Assembly: GCF_015644665.1 (NCBI RefSeq)
Contig: NZ_JADOBQ010000004.1
Coordinates: forward strand, 69,501-133,500
Reading direction: 5' to 3'
From: Roseobacter sp. MH60115
GTDB taxonomy: Bacteria; Pseudomonadota; Alphaproteobacteria; Rhodobacterales; Rhodobacteraceae
DNA: 64,000 nucleotides
Shown: in pieces, positions 9,354-17,804 of the stretch
Position numbering within the stretch: position 1 is the first letter of the stretch
Layout: every line of letters begins with the position of its first letter
Made by a program: the position numbers and the translations under genes
Notes under the pieces: generated by a model
The model's database searches: none
Told to the model about the DNA's origin: nothing
The model's input: only the letters and a program-made list of their open reading frames with translations

Positions 9354-10130
9354 ATGTCAGCGCCCCTCAATACGTTCAAAAAAGCCCTCTCAGACGGTGA
9401 GACCCAGTTGGGGTGTTGGATGAGCATGGCCGAAAGCTACACGGCGGAAATCCTCAGCGGCGCGGGGTTTGACTGGTTGCTGATCGACGGGGAGCATTCG
9501 CCCAACGACATCCGGTCGATCCGCGATCAGATGATGGCCCTCAAGGGCAGTGCCAGCCATCCGGTTGTGCGGGTTCCAATTGGCGAGACCTGGATTCTCA
9601 AACAGGTGCTTGATGTCGGTGTCCAGACCGTTCTGGTGCCCATGGTCGAGACCGCCGAGCAGGCGCGCGACCTGGTGCGGGCCTGCCACTATCCACCCAA
9701 CGGCACGCGCGGCGTGGGCTATGCAGTGGGCCGCGTGTCGAACTTCGGCCAGACAGAAAACTATGGCCCCACGGCAGATGCGCAGATTTGCCTGTTGGTG
9801 CAGGTGGAGAACAAGACCGGCCTCGAAAACCTGGACGAAATCCTCGCCGTCGAGGGCGTTGACGGCGTGTTCATCGGCCCCGCGGATCTATCGGCCAGCC
9901 TCGGCTATCTGGGCCAGACCATGCACCCGGATATGCAGGCCACGATCCTGGGCGCGCTCAAACGGATCAGTGACAGCGGCAAGGCTGCGGGCATTCTCAC
10001 ATCCGACGATGGCATGATCCAGGCGTCTCTGGACGCGGGCGCGCGCTTTGTCGCCGTGGCGATGGATATCGCGCTGCTGCTGAACTCCGCCAAGGCCGTT
10101 GCCGCCAAGTGGCAGAACACGAAGTCTTGA
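9354..10130 (+). CDS. HpcH/HpaI family aldolase
   Basis: A 258 aa class II pyruvate aldolase of the HpaI / 2-dehydro-3-deoxyglucarate aldolase family, which cleaves or forms 4-hydroxy-2-oxo acids. Family motifs are WLLIDGEHSPND (residues ~37-48), a metal-binding Glu in LLVQVENKTGLENLDEI, the GPADLSASLGY loop, and VAVAMDIALL near the C-terminus. The ATG at 9354 has an AAGGA site before it; the frame is open upstream to 9216 without conserved sequence. Its natural substrate is not evident. It stands alone, upstream of asd. Confidence 0.88.
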   Translation: MSAPLNTFKKALSDGETQLGCWMSMAESYTAEILSGAGFDWLLIDGEHSPNDIRSIRDQMMALKGSASHPVVRVPIGETWILKQVLDVGVQTVLVPMVETAEQARDLVRACHYPPNGTRGVGYAVGRVSNFGQTENYGPTADAQICLLVQVENKTGLENLDEILAVEGVDGVFIGPADLSASLGYLGQTMHPDMQATILGALKRISDSGKAAGILTSDDGMIQASLDAGARFVAVAMDIALLLNSAKAVAAKWQNTKS

Positions 10131-10199
10131 GGCCCTTCCCCTTAAGACACAAGGGGTATAAGAGGCGCGGACCATCACTTGAACATTGGAGTAAAACAG

Positions 10200-11222
10200 A
10201 TGGGTTACCGCGTCGTTGTTGCGGGCGCCACAGGCAATGTGGGCCGCGAAATGCTGAACATCCTTTCCGAACGCCACTTCCCGGTGGACGAGATCACGGT
10301 GCTTGCGTCGCGCAAGTCGCTGGGCACGGAAGTGAGCTTTGGCGAGACGACGCTCAAGACGAAGGACCTCGATACGTTTGATTTCACCGGCTGGGACATC
10401 GCGCTCTTTGCGGTGGGGTCCGAGGCGACCAAGAAGTACGCGCCTGCAGCAGCCAAGGCCGGTTGCGTCGTGATCGATAACTCGTCGCTCTACCGCTATG
10501 ACCCGGATGTGCCGCTGATTGTGCCCGAGGTGAACCCGGACGCCATCGAGGGCTATGCGAAGAAGAACATCATCGCCAACCCCAACTGCTCGACAGCGCA
10601 GATGGTTGTGGCCTTGAAGCCGCTGCACGACCGCGCGACGATCAAGCGCGTTGTGGTCTCCACATACCAGTCGGTGTCGGGCGCAGGCAAAGAGGGTGCC
10701 GATGAGCTTTGGGATCAGACCAAGTCGATCTACAATCCGACCGATGACAAGCCACCCAAGAAGTTCCAGAAGCAGATTGCTTTTAACGTGATCCCGCAGA
10801 TCGACGTCTTCATGGATTCGGGCGACACGAAAGAAGAGTGGAAGATGATGGTGGAGACGAAGAAAATCGTCGATCCAGCCATCAAGGTCACGGCCACCTG
10901 TGTGCGTGTGCCGGTCTTTGTCGGTCACTCGGAGTCGGTGAATGTCGAGTTCGAAGATCATCTGGATGAGGATGAGGCGCGCGAGATTCTGCGCGAGGCA
11001 CCCGGCGTCATGGTGATCGACAAGCGCGAGGACGCGGGCTACGTCACGCCCGTCGAATGCGTCGGTGATTTCGCCACCTTCGTCAGCCGCATCCGGCAGG
11101 ACAGCACGATCGATAACGGGCTGAACTTCTGGTGCGTGTCGGACAACCTGCGCAAGGGGGCTGCTCTCAATGCCGTTCAGATCGCCGAATTGCTGGGCAA
11201 TCGGGTGCTGAAAAAAGGCTGA
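10200..11222 (+). CDS. asd: Aspartate-semialdehyde dehydrogenase
   Basis: A 340 aa NADP-dependent enzyme reducing aspartyl phosphate to aspartate semialdehyde, the branch-point step towards lysine, diaminopimelate, threonine and methionine. The Rossmann motif GATGNVG is near residue 9, the catalytic Cys lies in NPNCSTAQ, and the substrate-binding SVSGAGKEG and HSESVNVEF segments are visible. I chose the ATG at 10200, which has GGAG eight bases upstream, over an in-frame Met at 10179. A strong terminator follows at 11242-11277, so this is probably a single-gene transcript. Confidence 0.95.
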   Translation: MGYRVVVAGATGNVGREMLNILSERHFPVDEITVLASRKSLGTEVSFGETTLKTKDLDTFDFTGWDIALFAVGSEATKKYAPAAAKAGCVVIDNSSLYRYDPDVPLIVPEVNPDAIEGYAKKNIIANPNCSTAQMVVALKPLHDRATIKRVVVSTYQSVSGAGKEGADELWDQTKSIYNPTDDKPPKKFQKQIAFNVIPQIDVFMDSGDTKEEWKMMVETKKIVDPAIKVTATCVRVPVFVGHSESVNVEFEDHLDEDEAREILREAPGVMVIDKREDAGYVTPVECVGDFATFVSRIRQDSTIDNGLNFWCVSDNLRKGAALNAVQIAELLGNRVLKKG

Positions 11223-11241
11223 TCTTTCAGATAGCTAAACG

Positions 11242-11277
11242 AAAGCCCGCCACGTTGACCGCTGGCGGGCTTTTTTT
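11242..11277 (+). terminator. Rho-independent terminator of asd
   Basis: A 9-bp stem (AGCCCGCCA with TGGCGGGCT, 10-nt loop) followed by seven T residues, starting about 20 bp past the asd stop. Confidence 0.9.
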
Positions 11278-11326
11278 GTGGCAGCGCGGCGAGCGGCTTC
11301 GCACCGGACCTGCCTGCAAAGCTATG

Positions 11327-11965
11327 TCACAGGTTTGGCCGGTAAGACGCGAGTTTTACTCCGAAACCGATGAACACCACGCCGGTCACACCCTTGAGCC
11401 AGCGCTGAAAGCTGCCGTCCTTGGCCCCTCTGGAGAGACGCGCCAGAAGGAGCACCATTGCACCGAACCAGATCGCATTCAGCACGGAGTGGATGAAGAC
11501 AAGCAGGAAGGAAGACGCGGCTGTTGTCTCCCCGATTGTGATGAATTGCGGGAAAGCCGCGAGATAGAACATGGACACCTTGGGATTGAGCGCGTTTGTC
11601 AGCAGGCCTTCGATATAGGCTTTCATCAACGTCCGCTGCCTTTTGGCCGGTGCCACCTCTTTTGGCGGTGCGACGCCTCTGACAGCCGAGATCAATGCCC
11701 TGATCCCGATCCAGCACAGGTAAGCCGCCCCGAGGTATTTCACGATGGTGAAGGCCGTTGCCGATTGCACCAAGATGATGGAGATGCCGAGCACTGAAAG
11801 CGCACCGTGTAGGTAAAACCCGGTCACAAAGCCCAATACATTCGCGAATCCCGCCGCTCGCCCGGAGGTCGGTACGGTTTTTGCAATCAGGACACCGTTC
11901 GGGCCGGGTGACATGACCAAGAGTGACGCGACCAGTGTAAAGGTGATGATTTCAGACCAGGCCAT
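11327..11965 (-). CDS. LysE/RhtB family amino-acid exporter
   Basis: A 212 aa membrane protein with about six TM segments and the family N-terminal signature VMSPGPNGVLIAKT plus the conserved NPKVSMFYLAAFPQF segment. The family exports amino acids such as lysine, threonine or homoserine lactones; the substrate is unknown. A strong GAGGAGG ribosome site precedes the ATG at 11965. It lies about 100 bp downstream of the 136 aa ribbon-helix-helix-like gene on the same strand. Confidence 0.88.
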   Translation of the reverse strand: MAWSEIITFTLVASLLVMSPGPNGVLIAKTVPTSGRAAGFANVLGFVTGFYLHGALSVLGISIILVQSATAFTIVKYLGAAYLCWIGIRALISAVRGVAPPKEVAPAKRQRTLMKAYIEGLLTNALNPKVSMFYLAAFPQFITIGETTAASSFLLVFIHSVLNAIWFGAMVLLLARLSRGAKDGSFQRWLKGVTGVVFIGFGVKLASYRPNL

Positions 11966-12068
11966 CCGGACCTCCTCGCGCTGTTTCCTGTTCGAAGATG
12001 AACAGCCAGCGCACGGTCATGCAACCGGTATCTTCCAGAACTGACCGACTGCCCGGAAAAAAACGGGC

Positions 12069-12479
12069 TCAGCTCATATGTGGATCTCTTGGCTTGCCCG
12101 GTCCGAATCGCCGCAGGAAGGTGACATAGGAAAACCCCAGATCGGCGGTGTTGCACAGTTTCTGGCCGCTGGTTTCGGTATGCAGAGACAGCCCGCCCCA
12201 GGCGATCTTCATGAAGTATCCATGGCGGCGCAAACGCTCGTCCAGATCGTCCCAGTCCTGCGCCTCTGCCATGTCACGAAACAGCAGCTTTTGCAGGGCA
12301 AAGATCAGCCGTTGATCGACAACTTCCGACGGGCGTTTGGACCCTTTGCGTGCCGCGAGATGCGCGACCAGAAGGTCCTCGACAACCTTTGCAACCGTGC
12401 CTTCCTGTTCCGTCGCCAGATCATGGACTGCAAGTGCCAGATCGGCAGGCAGTTGAATCGAAACAGTACGGCTATTCAT
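12069..12479 (-). CDS. Hypothetical protein with ribbon-helix-helix-like N-terminus
   Basis: A 136 aa protein. Residues 1-45 (RTVSIQLPADLALAVHDLATEQEGTVAKVVEDLL) look like a CopG/Arc-type ribbon-helix-helix dimerisation and DNA-binding fold. The rest is a helical, charged region and a C-terminal segment containing WGGLSLHTETSG that I do not recognise. The start of the next gene upstream, the SbtB-like PII protein, lies on the same strand, with only 36 bp between that gene's stop and this start, so it may be the last member of the bicarbonate-uptake operon or a local regulator of it. The function is unknown. Confidence 0.7.
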   Translation of the reverse strand: MNSRTVSIQLPADLALAVHDLATEQEGTVAKVVEDLLVAHLAARKGSKRPSEVVDQRLIFALQKLLFRDMAEAQDWDDLDERLRRHGYFMKIAWGGLSLHTETSGQKLCNTADLGFSYVTFLRRFGPGKPRDPHMS

Positions 12480-12515
12480 GTCGCCGAGGATTCCTTAATT
12501 TTGGTTTAGAAAAGG

Positions 12516-12827
12516 TTAAAAACGTTCTGCCCGAAGCACTTCGCAGTCAACAATCGCCACGACACCGATGTGGCGTTCCACGACACTGAAAGCGGCCTCC
12601 AACAGTTTGTCGAGCTTTTCCGGCCGAATGATGCAGATGACCTGAACCATGCCGCTCGCACGGCCAATCTCGCCCGCGCGGGTCCAGGCGCCAGACCGCC
12701 CCGATCCGCCAAGCACCGGCAGGACCGTGAAACCGGTAACTTCCGCTTTCAGCAAGGCCTCGGTCAGGCGGGATTGCATGATGGCTTCGATGGTGATCTC
12801 GACCCGTTTTGCTTGATGTGTCTGCAT
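12516..12827 (-). CDS. SbtB-like PII family regulatory protein
   Basis: A 103 aa PII-like protein: ferredoxin-like beta-alpha-beta halves with a T-loop region at residues 41-57 (GSGRSGAWTRAGEIG) and a final strand AIVDCEVLRAERF. Its gene lies 4 bp downstream of sbtA, which matches SbtB, the nucleotide-sensing regulator of the SbtA bicarbonate transporter. The C-terminal CGPEGC redox loop of cyanobacterial SbtB is absent here. Ligands such as cAMP, AMP or ADP are inferred from the family. An AGGAG site lies before the ATG. Confidence 0.8.
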   Translation of the reverse strand: MQTHQAKRVEITIEAIMQSRLTEALLKAEVTGFTVLPVLGGSGRSGAWTRAGEIGRASGMVQVICIIRPEKLDKLLEAAFSVVERHIGVVAIVDCEVLRAERF

Positions 12828-12831
12828 GGGA

Positions 12832-13812
12832 TCAGGCTCCTGTCATGGCCGTGGCCAGCGCGACATACAGCGGAATGCCGAGCGTCAGATTGAAGGGAAA
12901 GGTTACCCCAAGAGACAGCGTGAGGTAAATTGACGGGTTCGCCTCGGGCAGCGCCACCCGCATTGCCGCGGGCACCGCGATGTAGGAGGCCGAGGCCGAA
13001 AGCACCATCATCAGCGCGACGCCACCGGATGACAGGCCCAGCAGAAGCCCGGCACCAAGCCCGCAGAGGCTGCCGATGACCGGCATCAGAATGCCAAACG
13101 CCAGCACGCCGGGCCGCAGCACATCGCTGCGCTCGCGCAACCCGCGTCCGGCAACCAGCCCCATGTCCAGCAGGAACAGGCACAAAACACCTTTGAACGG
13201 CGCCACGATGAAGCTGGAAATCTCTTCCAGACCTTTCTCGCCTGTTGCCCAGCCGATGAAAAATGACCCCACCAGCAGGACAATGGATCCGTTCAGTAAA
13301 ATCTCGCGCCACAGGTCGCTGTCCATGCGTTGCCCGTTGCCGCCGCCACGAGAGATGAGCCACAGCGCCGACAGGATTGCGGGCGCCTCCATCGCGGCGG
13401 CCACGGCCACCATGTATCCTTCGGACGCAATGCCGCTGCTTTCGAGCACCGAGGTGGCTGCGACGAAGGTAACAATAGAGATCGAACCGTAATGCGCGGC
13501 GACGGCGGCGGCATCCAGACGGCTCAGCGATGTCATGACGTTCAAGAGGGCAAAGGCGATCAACGGCAGCACCGCCGACAGCACGATGCCCGCCACAAGC
13601 GTCAACCCGAGTTTCGCGTCGATCCCATGCGCAGAAACGCTGACCCCGCCTTTGAACCCGATGGCGAAGAGCAGGTAAATCGACAACGCCTTGGCCGCCG
13701 CCTCGGGCACGCTGAGGTCGGAGCGGGCCAGCGCCGCCGCAAGGCCCAAAGCGAAGGACAGGATGATGGGAGACAGCAGGTTGGTCGCCGCCAGTGAGAG
13801 AATTTGGTCCAT
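12832..13812 (-). CDS. sbtA: SbtA-family sodium-dependent bicarbonate transporter
   Basis: A 326 aa, ten-TM membrane protein. The internal pseudo-repeat of SbtA is visible: helices near residues 10-80, an amphipathic central region near 150-175, and a second set with SASASYIAVPAAMR and NPSIYLTLSLGVTFPFN. SbtA proteins import bicarbonate with sodium. AAGGAG precedes the ATG at 13812. Its neighbours, a beta-carbonic anhydrase 36 bp upstream and an SbtB-like PII protein 4 bp downstream, support the assignment. In a probable heterotroph or photoheterotroph it may feed anaplerotic carboxylases or pH homeostasis rather than Rubisco. Confidence 0.85.
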   Translation of the reverse strand: MDQILSLAATNLLSPIILSFALGLAAALARSDLSVPEAAAKALSIYLLFAIGFKGGVSVSAHGIDAKLGLTLVAGIVLSAVLPLIAFALLNVMTSLSRLDAAAVAAHYGSISIVTFVAATSVLESSGIASEGYMVAVAAAMEAPAILSALWLISRGGGNGQRMDSDLWREILLNGSIVLLVGSFFIGWATGEKGLEEISSFIVAPFKGVLCLFLLDMGLVAGRGLRERSDVLRPGVLAFGILMPVIGSLCGLGAGLLLGLSSGGVALMMVLSASASYIAVPAAMRVALPEANPSIYLTLSLGVTFPFNLTLGIPLYVALATAMTGA

Positions 13813-13848
13813 GCACTGCTCCTTGCCCCACCGCGGGGGTTTGTGTCC

Positions 13849-14499
13849 TCATAGGGGCTGAAACGCCTGCCTGCCCGCGTCGAAATATTCCAACCCGCCT
13901 TCACCGATATCCGTCCACAGACCGTGGAGCGTCAGCCCCCCGCCGGTGACTTTCTCGCTCACGAAGGGAAAGGTCAGAAGGTTTTCCAGACTGGCAAGAA
14001 CCGCTTGTTTTTCAAGCTGTTGTGCCTGTACCGCCGCGTCTTTTTCATCGGCCACGAGATCGTATTTCGGCCGCAGGATATCCATCCAGCGCCCGACGAA
14101 ACTGGTTTCCTCTTCCAGGTCGGGGGCATTGCCACGGCACATCTCGATACAGCCCTTCACGCCGCCGCAATTCGAGTGCCCCAGCACGATCAGATGCGCC
14201 ACATGCAGCACGTCCACCGCGTATTCGACAGCCGCAGAAGTGCCGTGATAGTCGCCATCCGGCCGGTAGGGAGGCACCAGGTTGGCAATGTTGCGGTGGA
14301 TGAAGAATTCGCCCTGATCCGCGCCAAAGATCGAGATCGCATTCACCCGACTGTCGCAGCAGGAAATGACCATCGCCCTCGGGTGCTGCCCCTCGGTCGC
14401 GAGGTGGCGATACCACGCCTTGTTCTCGGAATAACCGGTCGCTTTCCAGCCGTGATAGCGCTGCACAAGGTAGTTCGGCAGCGGTTTTGCGTGATCCAT
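13849..14499 (-). CDS. Beta-class carbonic anhydrase
   Basis: A 216 aa zinc enzyme interconverting CO2 and bicarbonate. The zinc ligands and catalytic dyad are present: Cys47 with Asp49 and Arg51 (CCDSR), then His108 and Cys111 (HSNCGG). The frame is open to 14580, but MDHAKPLPNYL at 14499 is the family-like start and follows a GGGAC site. It is the first gene of a three-gene inorganic-carbon operon with sbtA and the SbtB-like gene. Its upstream region is shared with a divergent gene at 14645. Confidence 0.93.
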   Translation of the reverse strand: MDHAKPLPNYLVQRYHGWKATGYSENKAWYRHLATEGQHPRAMVISCCDSRVNAISIFGADQGEFFIHRNIANLVPPYRPDGDYHGTSAAVEYAVDVLHVAHLIVLGHSNCGGVKGCIEMCRGNAPDLEEETSFVGRWMDILRPKYDLVADEKDAAVQAQQLEKQAVLASLENLLTFPFVSEKVTGGGLTLHGLWTDIGEGGLEYFDAGRQAFQPL

Positions 14500-14644
14500 A
14501 ACTGTCCCGTTCGTCTTTTTTGTGGGCCGAGTTATACTGAATTCATATAGAATTCGAGCTAAAACAGGCCTCCGTCTCAATACTTTGGATAGATTTTAGG
14601 GCCATAACACTCGCGTGCCGTGGGGGCATATAAGGGTGAGTCTA

Positions 14645-15025
14645 ATGGATCAAGTCCTGAAAATCAGGCTGAAGGAAACCGTGCACGTCGATCAGGATCG
14701 ACTTGCCGCACTCTACGCAGAACTTGGTGACACCGGCGCAGAAGACGTGGTGTGCCGTGCTATGGAAGAACTCGCTCTGCGTCTGTCCCACTGCAGCCGC
14801 CTTCATTCCTCGTCGAACCTGACCGAATTGCGCAAATGCGCCCGATCCCTGATCGCCATCGGCGACCAGATCGGCATGCATGTGCTGACCCGCGTGGCAC
14901 GCGACGTGATTTCGGCGATCGATGCCGGCGATGGTCCGGCTCTCTCAGCGACACTGGCCCGGCTGATCCGCATTGGCGAGCAATCGCTGACCGCCATCTG
15001 GGACCTGCAGGACATCACCATCTGA
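14645..15025 (+). CDS. Hypothetical protein (roseobacter type)
   Basis: A 126 aa soluble protein beginning MDQVLKIRLKETVHVDQDRL, largely helical with LRKCARSLIAIGDQIGMHVLTRVARDVISAI, and ending in WDLQDITI. There is no signal peptide or TM segment. I do not recognise a named domain; its length and all-helical character resemble phosphotransfer-type four-helix bundles, but no conserved HxxKG phosphorylation motif is visible, so that idea stays weak. The start at 14645 follows a GGGTGAG site. It is divergent from the carbonic anhydrase operon. Confidence 0.65.
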   Translation: MDQVLKIRLKETVHVDQDRLAALYAELGDTGAEDVVCRAMEELALRLSHCSRLHSSSNLTELRKCARSLIAIGDQIGMHVLTRVARDVISAIDAGDGPALSATLARLIRIGEQSLTAIWDLQDITI

Positions 15026-15090
15026 TGTCTTGCGCGACGGGCATGACAGTCTAGGCTGGGCGGGAAACACCGCTTGAAAGGCCCCTGATC

Positions 15091-16476
15091 ATGCCCCTGC
15101 CTCTTTTTGCCGATCCAACGGGCCCGGCCTACCCCCTGCACATCGTACCTCAGGACCAGTTTGACAGCTGGTATTCGGCGCAGCCAGAGCGGCTGCAGAC
15201 ATGGGTCACGGCGCAGGGGTTCAACGGAGGTCTTGGGCAGGCCGTGCTGCTCCCCGGTGACGATGGCACGCCTGACAGTGCCGTCGTGGGATATGGCTCC
15301 GCGCAAACCCGCGCCCGCGGGCGTTTCCACCTTGCTGCAGCTGCCGCAAAGCTTCCGGAAGGGGCTTACAGGATCGCCTCGGGCCTGCCAGAAGATCAAA
15401 GCGAGATCGAGGCGCTTGGCTGGTTGCTCGCGGGATATCGGTTCGACCGCTATCGCGACCAGACAGAAATGGCGGCACGGCTCGTGGCACCTGAGGACAT
15501 CGACGCAAACGCTCTTGCGGCCATTGCAATGGGGGAGGCGCTGACCCGCGATCTGATCAACACGCCGGCCTCTGATATGGGTCCTGATGATCTTGAAGCG
15601 GCCGCCCGCAATCTCGCCGCCCAGCATGACGCGAAGATTGCCGTCACCCTCGGCGATGACCTGCTCGCAGAAAACCTGCCGATGATCCACACCGTCGGCC
15701 GCGCCGCCAATCGTGCGCCGCGCCTGATCGACATGCGGTGGGGCGATGGGGGCCCGCGCATCACGCTTGTCGGCAAGGGCGTGTGTTTCGACACCGGCGG
15801 TCTGAACCTGAAACCCGGTGCCTCCATGGGGCTCATGAAAAAGGACATGGGTGGGGCGGCAGCCGTGCTTGGCCTCGCGCAGATGATCATGGCCAGTGGT
15901 TTGCCTATGCAGTTGCGCGTTCTGATCCCGGCTGTGGAAAATGCCGTCTCCGGCAATGCGTTCCGCCCCGGGGATATCCTGACATCGCGCAAGGGGCTGA
16001 CGGTTGAAATCAACAATACCGATGCCGAGGGCCGTCTTGTGCTCGCGGACGCGCTGGCGCTGGCGGAAGAGGAAGATCCCGACTTCATTGTCTCCATGGC
16101 CACGTTGACCGGTGCGGCGCGGGTTGCGGTGGGCCCTGATCTCGCCCCCTACTACTGCGATGACAGCAGTTTCGTGGACCTCTTGGAGGTCGCTGCACAA
16201 ACACAGGCCGATCCGATCTGGCGCATGCCCTTTCACACGCCTTACGAGACGATGATCGAACCGGGTATCGCCGATCTGGACAATGCGCCGAAAGGCGGGT
16301 TTGCAGGCTCGATCACCGCGGCCCTCTTCCTGCGCCGCTTCGTCGAAAAAACACCCTACGCACATTTTGATATCTACGGATGGCAGCCCAGCGATGCGCC
16401 TGCTCGCCCCAAAGGGGGCGCCGGGCAAGGCACCCGCGCGCTGCTGAAAACCTTTGCGCAGATGGCCCACGCATGA
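15091..16476 (+). CDS. M17 family leucyl aminopeptidase
   Basis: A 461 aa cytosolic dinuclear-metal aminopeptidase. The metal and catalytic motifs are present: VGKGVCFDTGGLNLKPG and the M17 signature NTDAEGRLVLADAL, followed by LTGAARVAVG. The N-terminal third is divergent, as usual in this family. It is translationally coupled by ATGA overlap to the NlpC/P60 gene, suggesting joint processing of peptides, possibly peptidoglycan stem peptides during recycling (inference). Confidence 0.92.
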   Translation: MPLPLFADPTGPAYPLHIVPQDQFDSWYSAQPERLQTWVTAQGFNGGLGQAVLLPGDDGTPDSAVVGYGSAQTRARGRFHLAAAAAKLPEGAYRIASGLPEDQSEIEALGWLLAGYRFDRYRDQTEMAARLVAPEDIDANALAAIAMGEALTRDLINTPASDMGPDDLEAAARNLAAQHDAKIAVTLGDDLLAENLPMIHTVGRAANRAPRLIDMRWGDGGPRITLVGKGVCFDTGGLNLKPGASMGLMKKDMGGAAAVLGLAQMIMASGLPMQLRVLIPAVENAVSGNAFRPGDILTSRKGLTVEINNTDAEGRLVLADALALAEEEDPDFIVSMATLTGAARVAVGPDLAPYYCDDSSFVDLLEVAAQTQADPIWRMPFHTPYETMIEPGIADLDNAPKGGFAGSITAALFLRRFVEKTPYAHFDIYGWQPSDAPARPKGGAGQGTRALLKTFAQMAHA

Positions 16477-17264
16477 CCGATCCCCGCGACACGCCCGATC
16501 TGAACCTTGTCACCCGCGCCGATCCCATGCAGATTTCCTGCCCCCTGATCGATCTGCGTCGCCAGCCGGACGGCAAAAGGGAACGTCAACTTCTCCTAGG
16601 AGACACCGTTACAGTTCTGCATCACGACGCAGACTGGCGCTTGATCCGAGCCGAGAAGGATGGGTTTCACGGCTACGTTCCGGCACGCGCGCTGGGGGCA
16701 CCTCAGGCCGCAACCCATCGCATGTCAGCCCGCACCACACATGCCTACGAACGGCCCGATCTGAAATCACCCGATCTGGCCAGCCTGTCGTTCGGCAGCA
16801 GGGTCACCGCGTTGTCGGAAACAGCGGGCTTCATCGAAACAAATTTGGGGTTCATCCCCCGCCAGCATCTGAGCAGTATTGATCACCTCGACACCGATCC
16901 GGTTACTGTCGCAGAACTGTTTCTCGGCACGCCCTATCTCTGGGGCGGGAATAGCGGCACCGGGATAGACTGTTCAGGCTTGGTGCAAGCGGCTTGCCTG
17001 GCCTGCGGTATCCCCTGCCCCGGCGACAGCGATCAGCAATGCGACCGGTTGGGCACCCTTCTACCCCCAGAAAGCCCCTACCAGCGCAACGACCTGCTGT
17101 TCTGGAAAGGTCATGTCGCCTTGGTCACGGACCCCCAAACAATGCTGCACGCCAACGCAGGCGACATGGCCGTTGCCAGGGAAGGTATCAAGGCTGGAAT
17201 TGCCCGTATCCTGGACCAGGGAGACGGACCTGTCACCGCACATAAGCGGTTACAACTACCCTGA
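16473..17264 (+). CDS. NlpC/P60 family endopeptidase with bacterial SH3 domains
   Basis: A 263 aa protein. Two SH3b-like domains (about 20-75 and 84-135) precede an NlpC/P60 papain-like domain with catalytic Cys167 in GIDCSGL, His214 in WKGHVALV and a third polar residue near His226. The family cuts gamma-D-Glu-diaminopimelate bonds in cell-wall peptides. No signal peptide is visible, so a cytoplasmic role in muropeptide recycling, like YkfC, is plausible. The ATG overlaps the stop of the M17 aminopeptidase (ATGA). Confidence 0.9.
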   Translation: MTDPRDTPDLNLVTRADPMQISCPLIDLRRQPDGKRERQLLLGDTVTVLHHDADWRLIRAEKDGFHGYVPARALGAPQAATHRMSARTTHAYERPDLKSPDLASLSFGSRVTALSETAGFIETNLGFIPRQHLSSIDHLDTDPVTVAELFLGTPYLWGGNSGTGIDCSGLVQAACLACGIPCPGDSDQQCDRLGTLLPPESPYQRNDLLFWKGHVALVTDPQTMLHANAGDMAVAREGIKAGIARILDQGDGPVTAHKRLQLP

Positions 17265-17316
17265 CAGTGCCCCAGGCGACAAACGCAATTGCCGGAGGCG
17301 ATTGCAGGCATCGTGT

Positions 17317-17337
17317 GGCCCGGCACGGGCCGCCTTT
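17317..17337 (+). terminator. Weak hairpin with T run after the NlpC/P60 gene
   Basis: A 5-bp GC stem (GGCCC with GGGCC, 5-nt loop) followed by GCCTTTT, about 50 bp past the NlpC/P60 stop and just before the convergent DUF2794 gene ends. The stem is short, so this is tentative. Confidence 0.35.
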
Positions 17338-17345
17338 TGACAAAA

Positions 17346-17693
17346 TCACTCGACGGCGCGGATCAGCTTGCGCTCCAGCACGCGCAAAACCGTCTTGAGG
17401 TCATGCCCGCGCCGCAGAATCTGCCCATCCATCCCGACCACCGCGTACATCCCTTGCTTGTCGCGCATCTTCGGGCGTTTCTCGATCCGGTACATCGGGT
17501 TCTCCGCCGTACGCCGGAATACCGAAAACACCGCCACATCGCGCAGGCATGAAATCCCGTAGTCGCGCCATTCGCCCGCTGCAACAAATCTGCCGTAAAG
17601 CGAAAGAATGACTGAAAGCTCCGTGCGGTGAAAAGAAATCTGCTCTGCCGGGAGGTGATGCAGGTTGCTGGACGGTGGCACAGGGATGTTCAT
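17346..17693 (-). CDS. DUF2794 domain protein
   Basis: About 115 aa from MNIPVPPSSN. It matches the short alphaproteobacterial DUF2794 family: FHRTELSVILSLYGRFVAAGEWRDYGISCLRDVAVFSVFRR, then YRIEKRPKMRDKQGMYAVVGMDGQILRRGHDL. The function is unknown; it is cytosolic and small. The start at 17693 fits the family; the frame is open to 17759. It is convergent with the NlpC/P60 gene and divergent from paaI. Confidence 0.85.
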   Translation of the reverse strand: MNIPVPPSSNLHHLPAEQISFHRTELSVILSLYGRFVAAGEWRDYGISCLRDVAVFSVFRRTAENPMYRIEKRPKMRDKQGMYAVVGMDGQILRRGHDLKTVLRVLERKLIRAVE

Positions 17694-17804
17694 GGCTCCA
17701 GACTTGCGCTCTTGGGCCCACAAATCAAGCCCCGAGGTTGCGATATACAGCGCGTGCAATTCATGTTACGGATTTCGCAGTGGAGGAGAAAATCGGAAAC
17801 ATGT

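Noticed and set aside
10138-10158. CCCCTT/AAGGGG inverted repeat between the aldolase gene and asd
   Set aside because: Six-base stem without a T run; not strong enough to call a terminator.
12495-12509. CtrA-like TTAA-N7-TTAG site
   Set aside because: One mismatch and an AT-rich spacer; too weak to annotate as a binding site on its own, so it is mentioned only in a finding.
14539-14555. GAATTC-N5-GAATTC repeat in the carbonic anhydrase upstream region
   Set aside because: Symmetric half-sites could be an operator, but no known regulator motif matches and AT-rich promoter DNA can give this by chance.
14803-16470. 555-codon minus-strand frame opposite the M17 aminopeptidase
   Set aside because: Antisense shadow; the plus-strand gene carries the full M17 signature.
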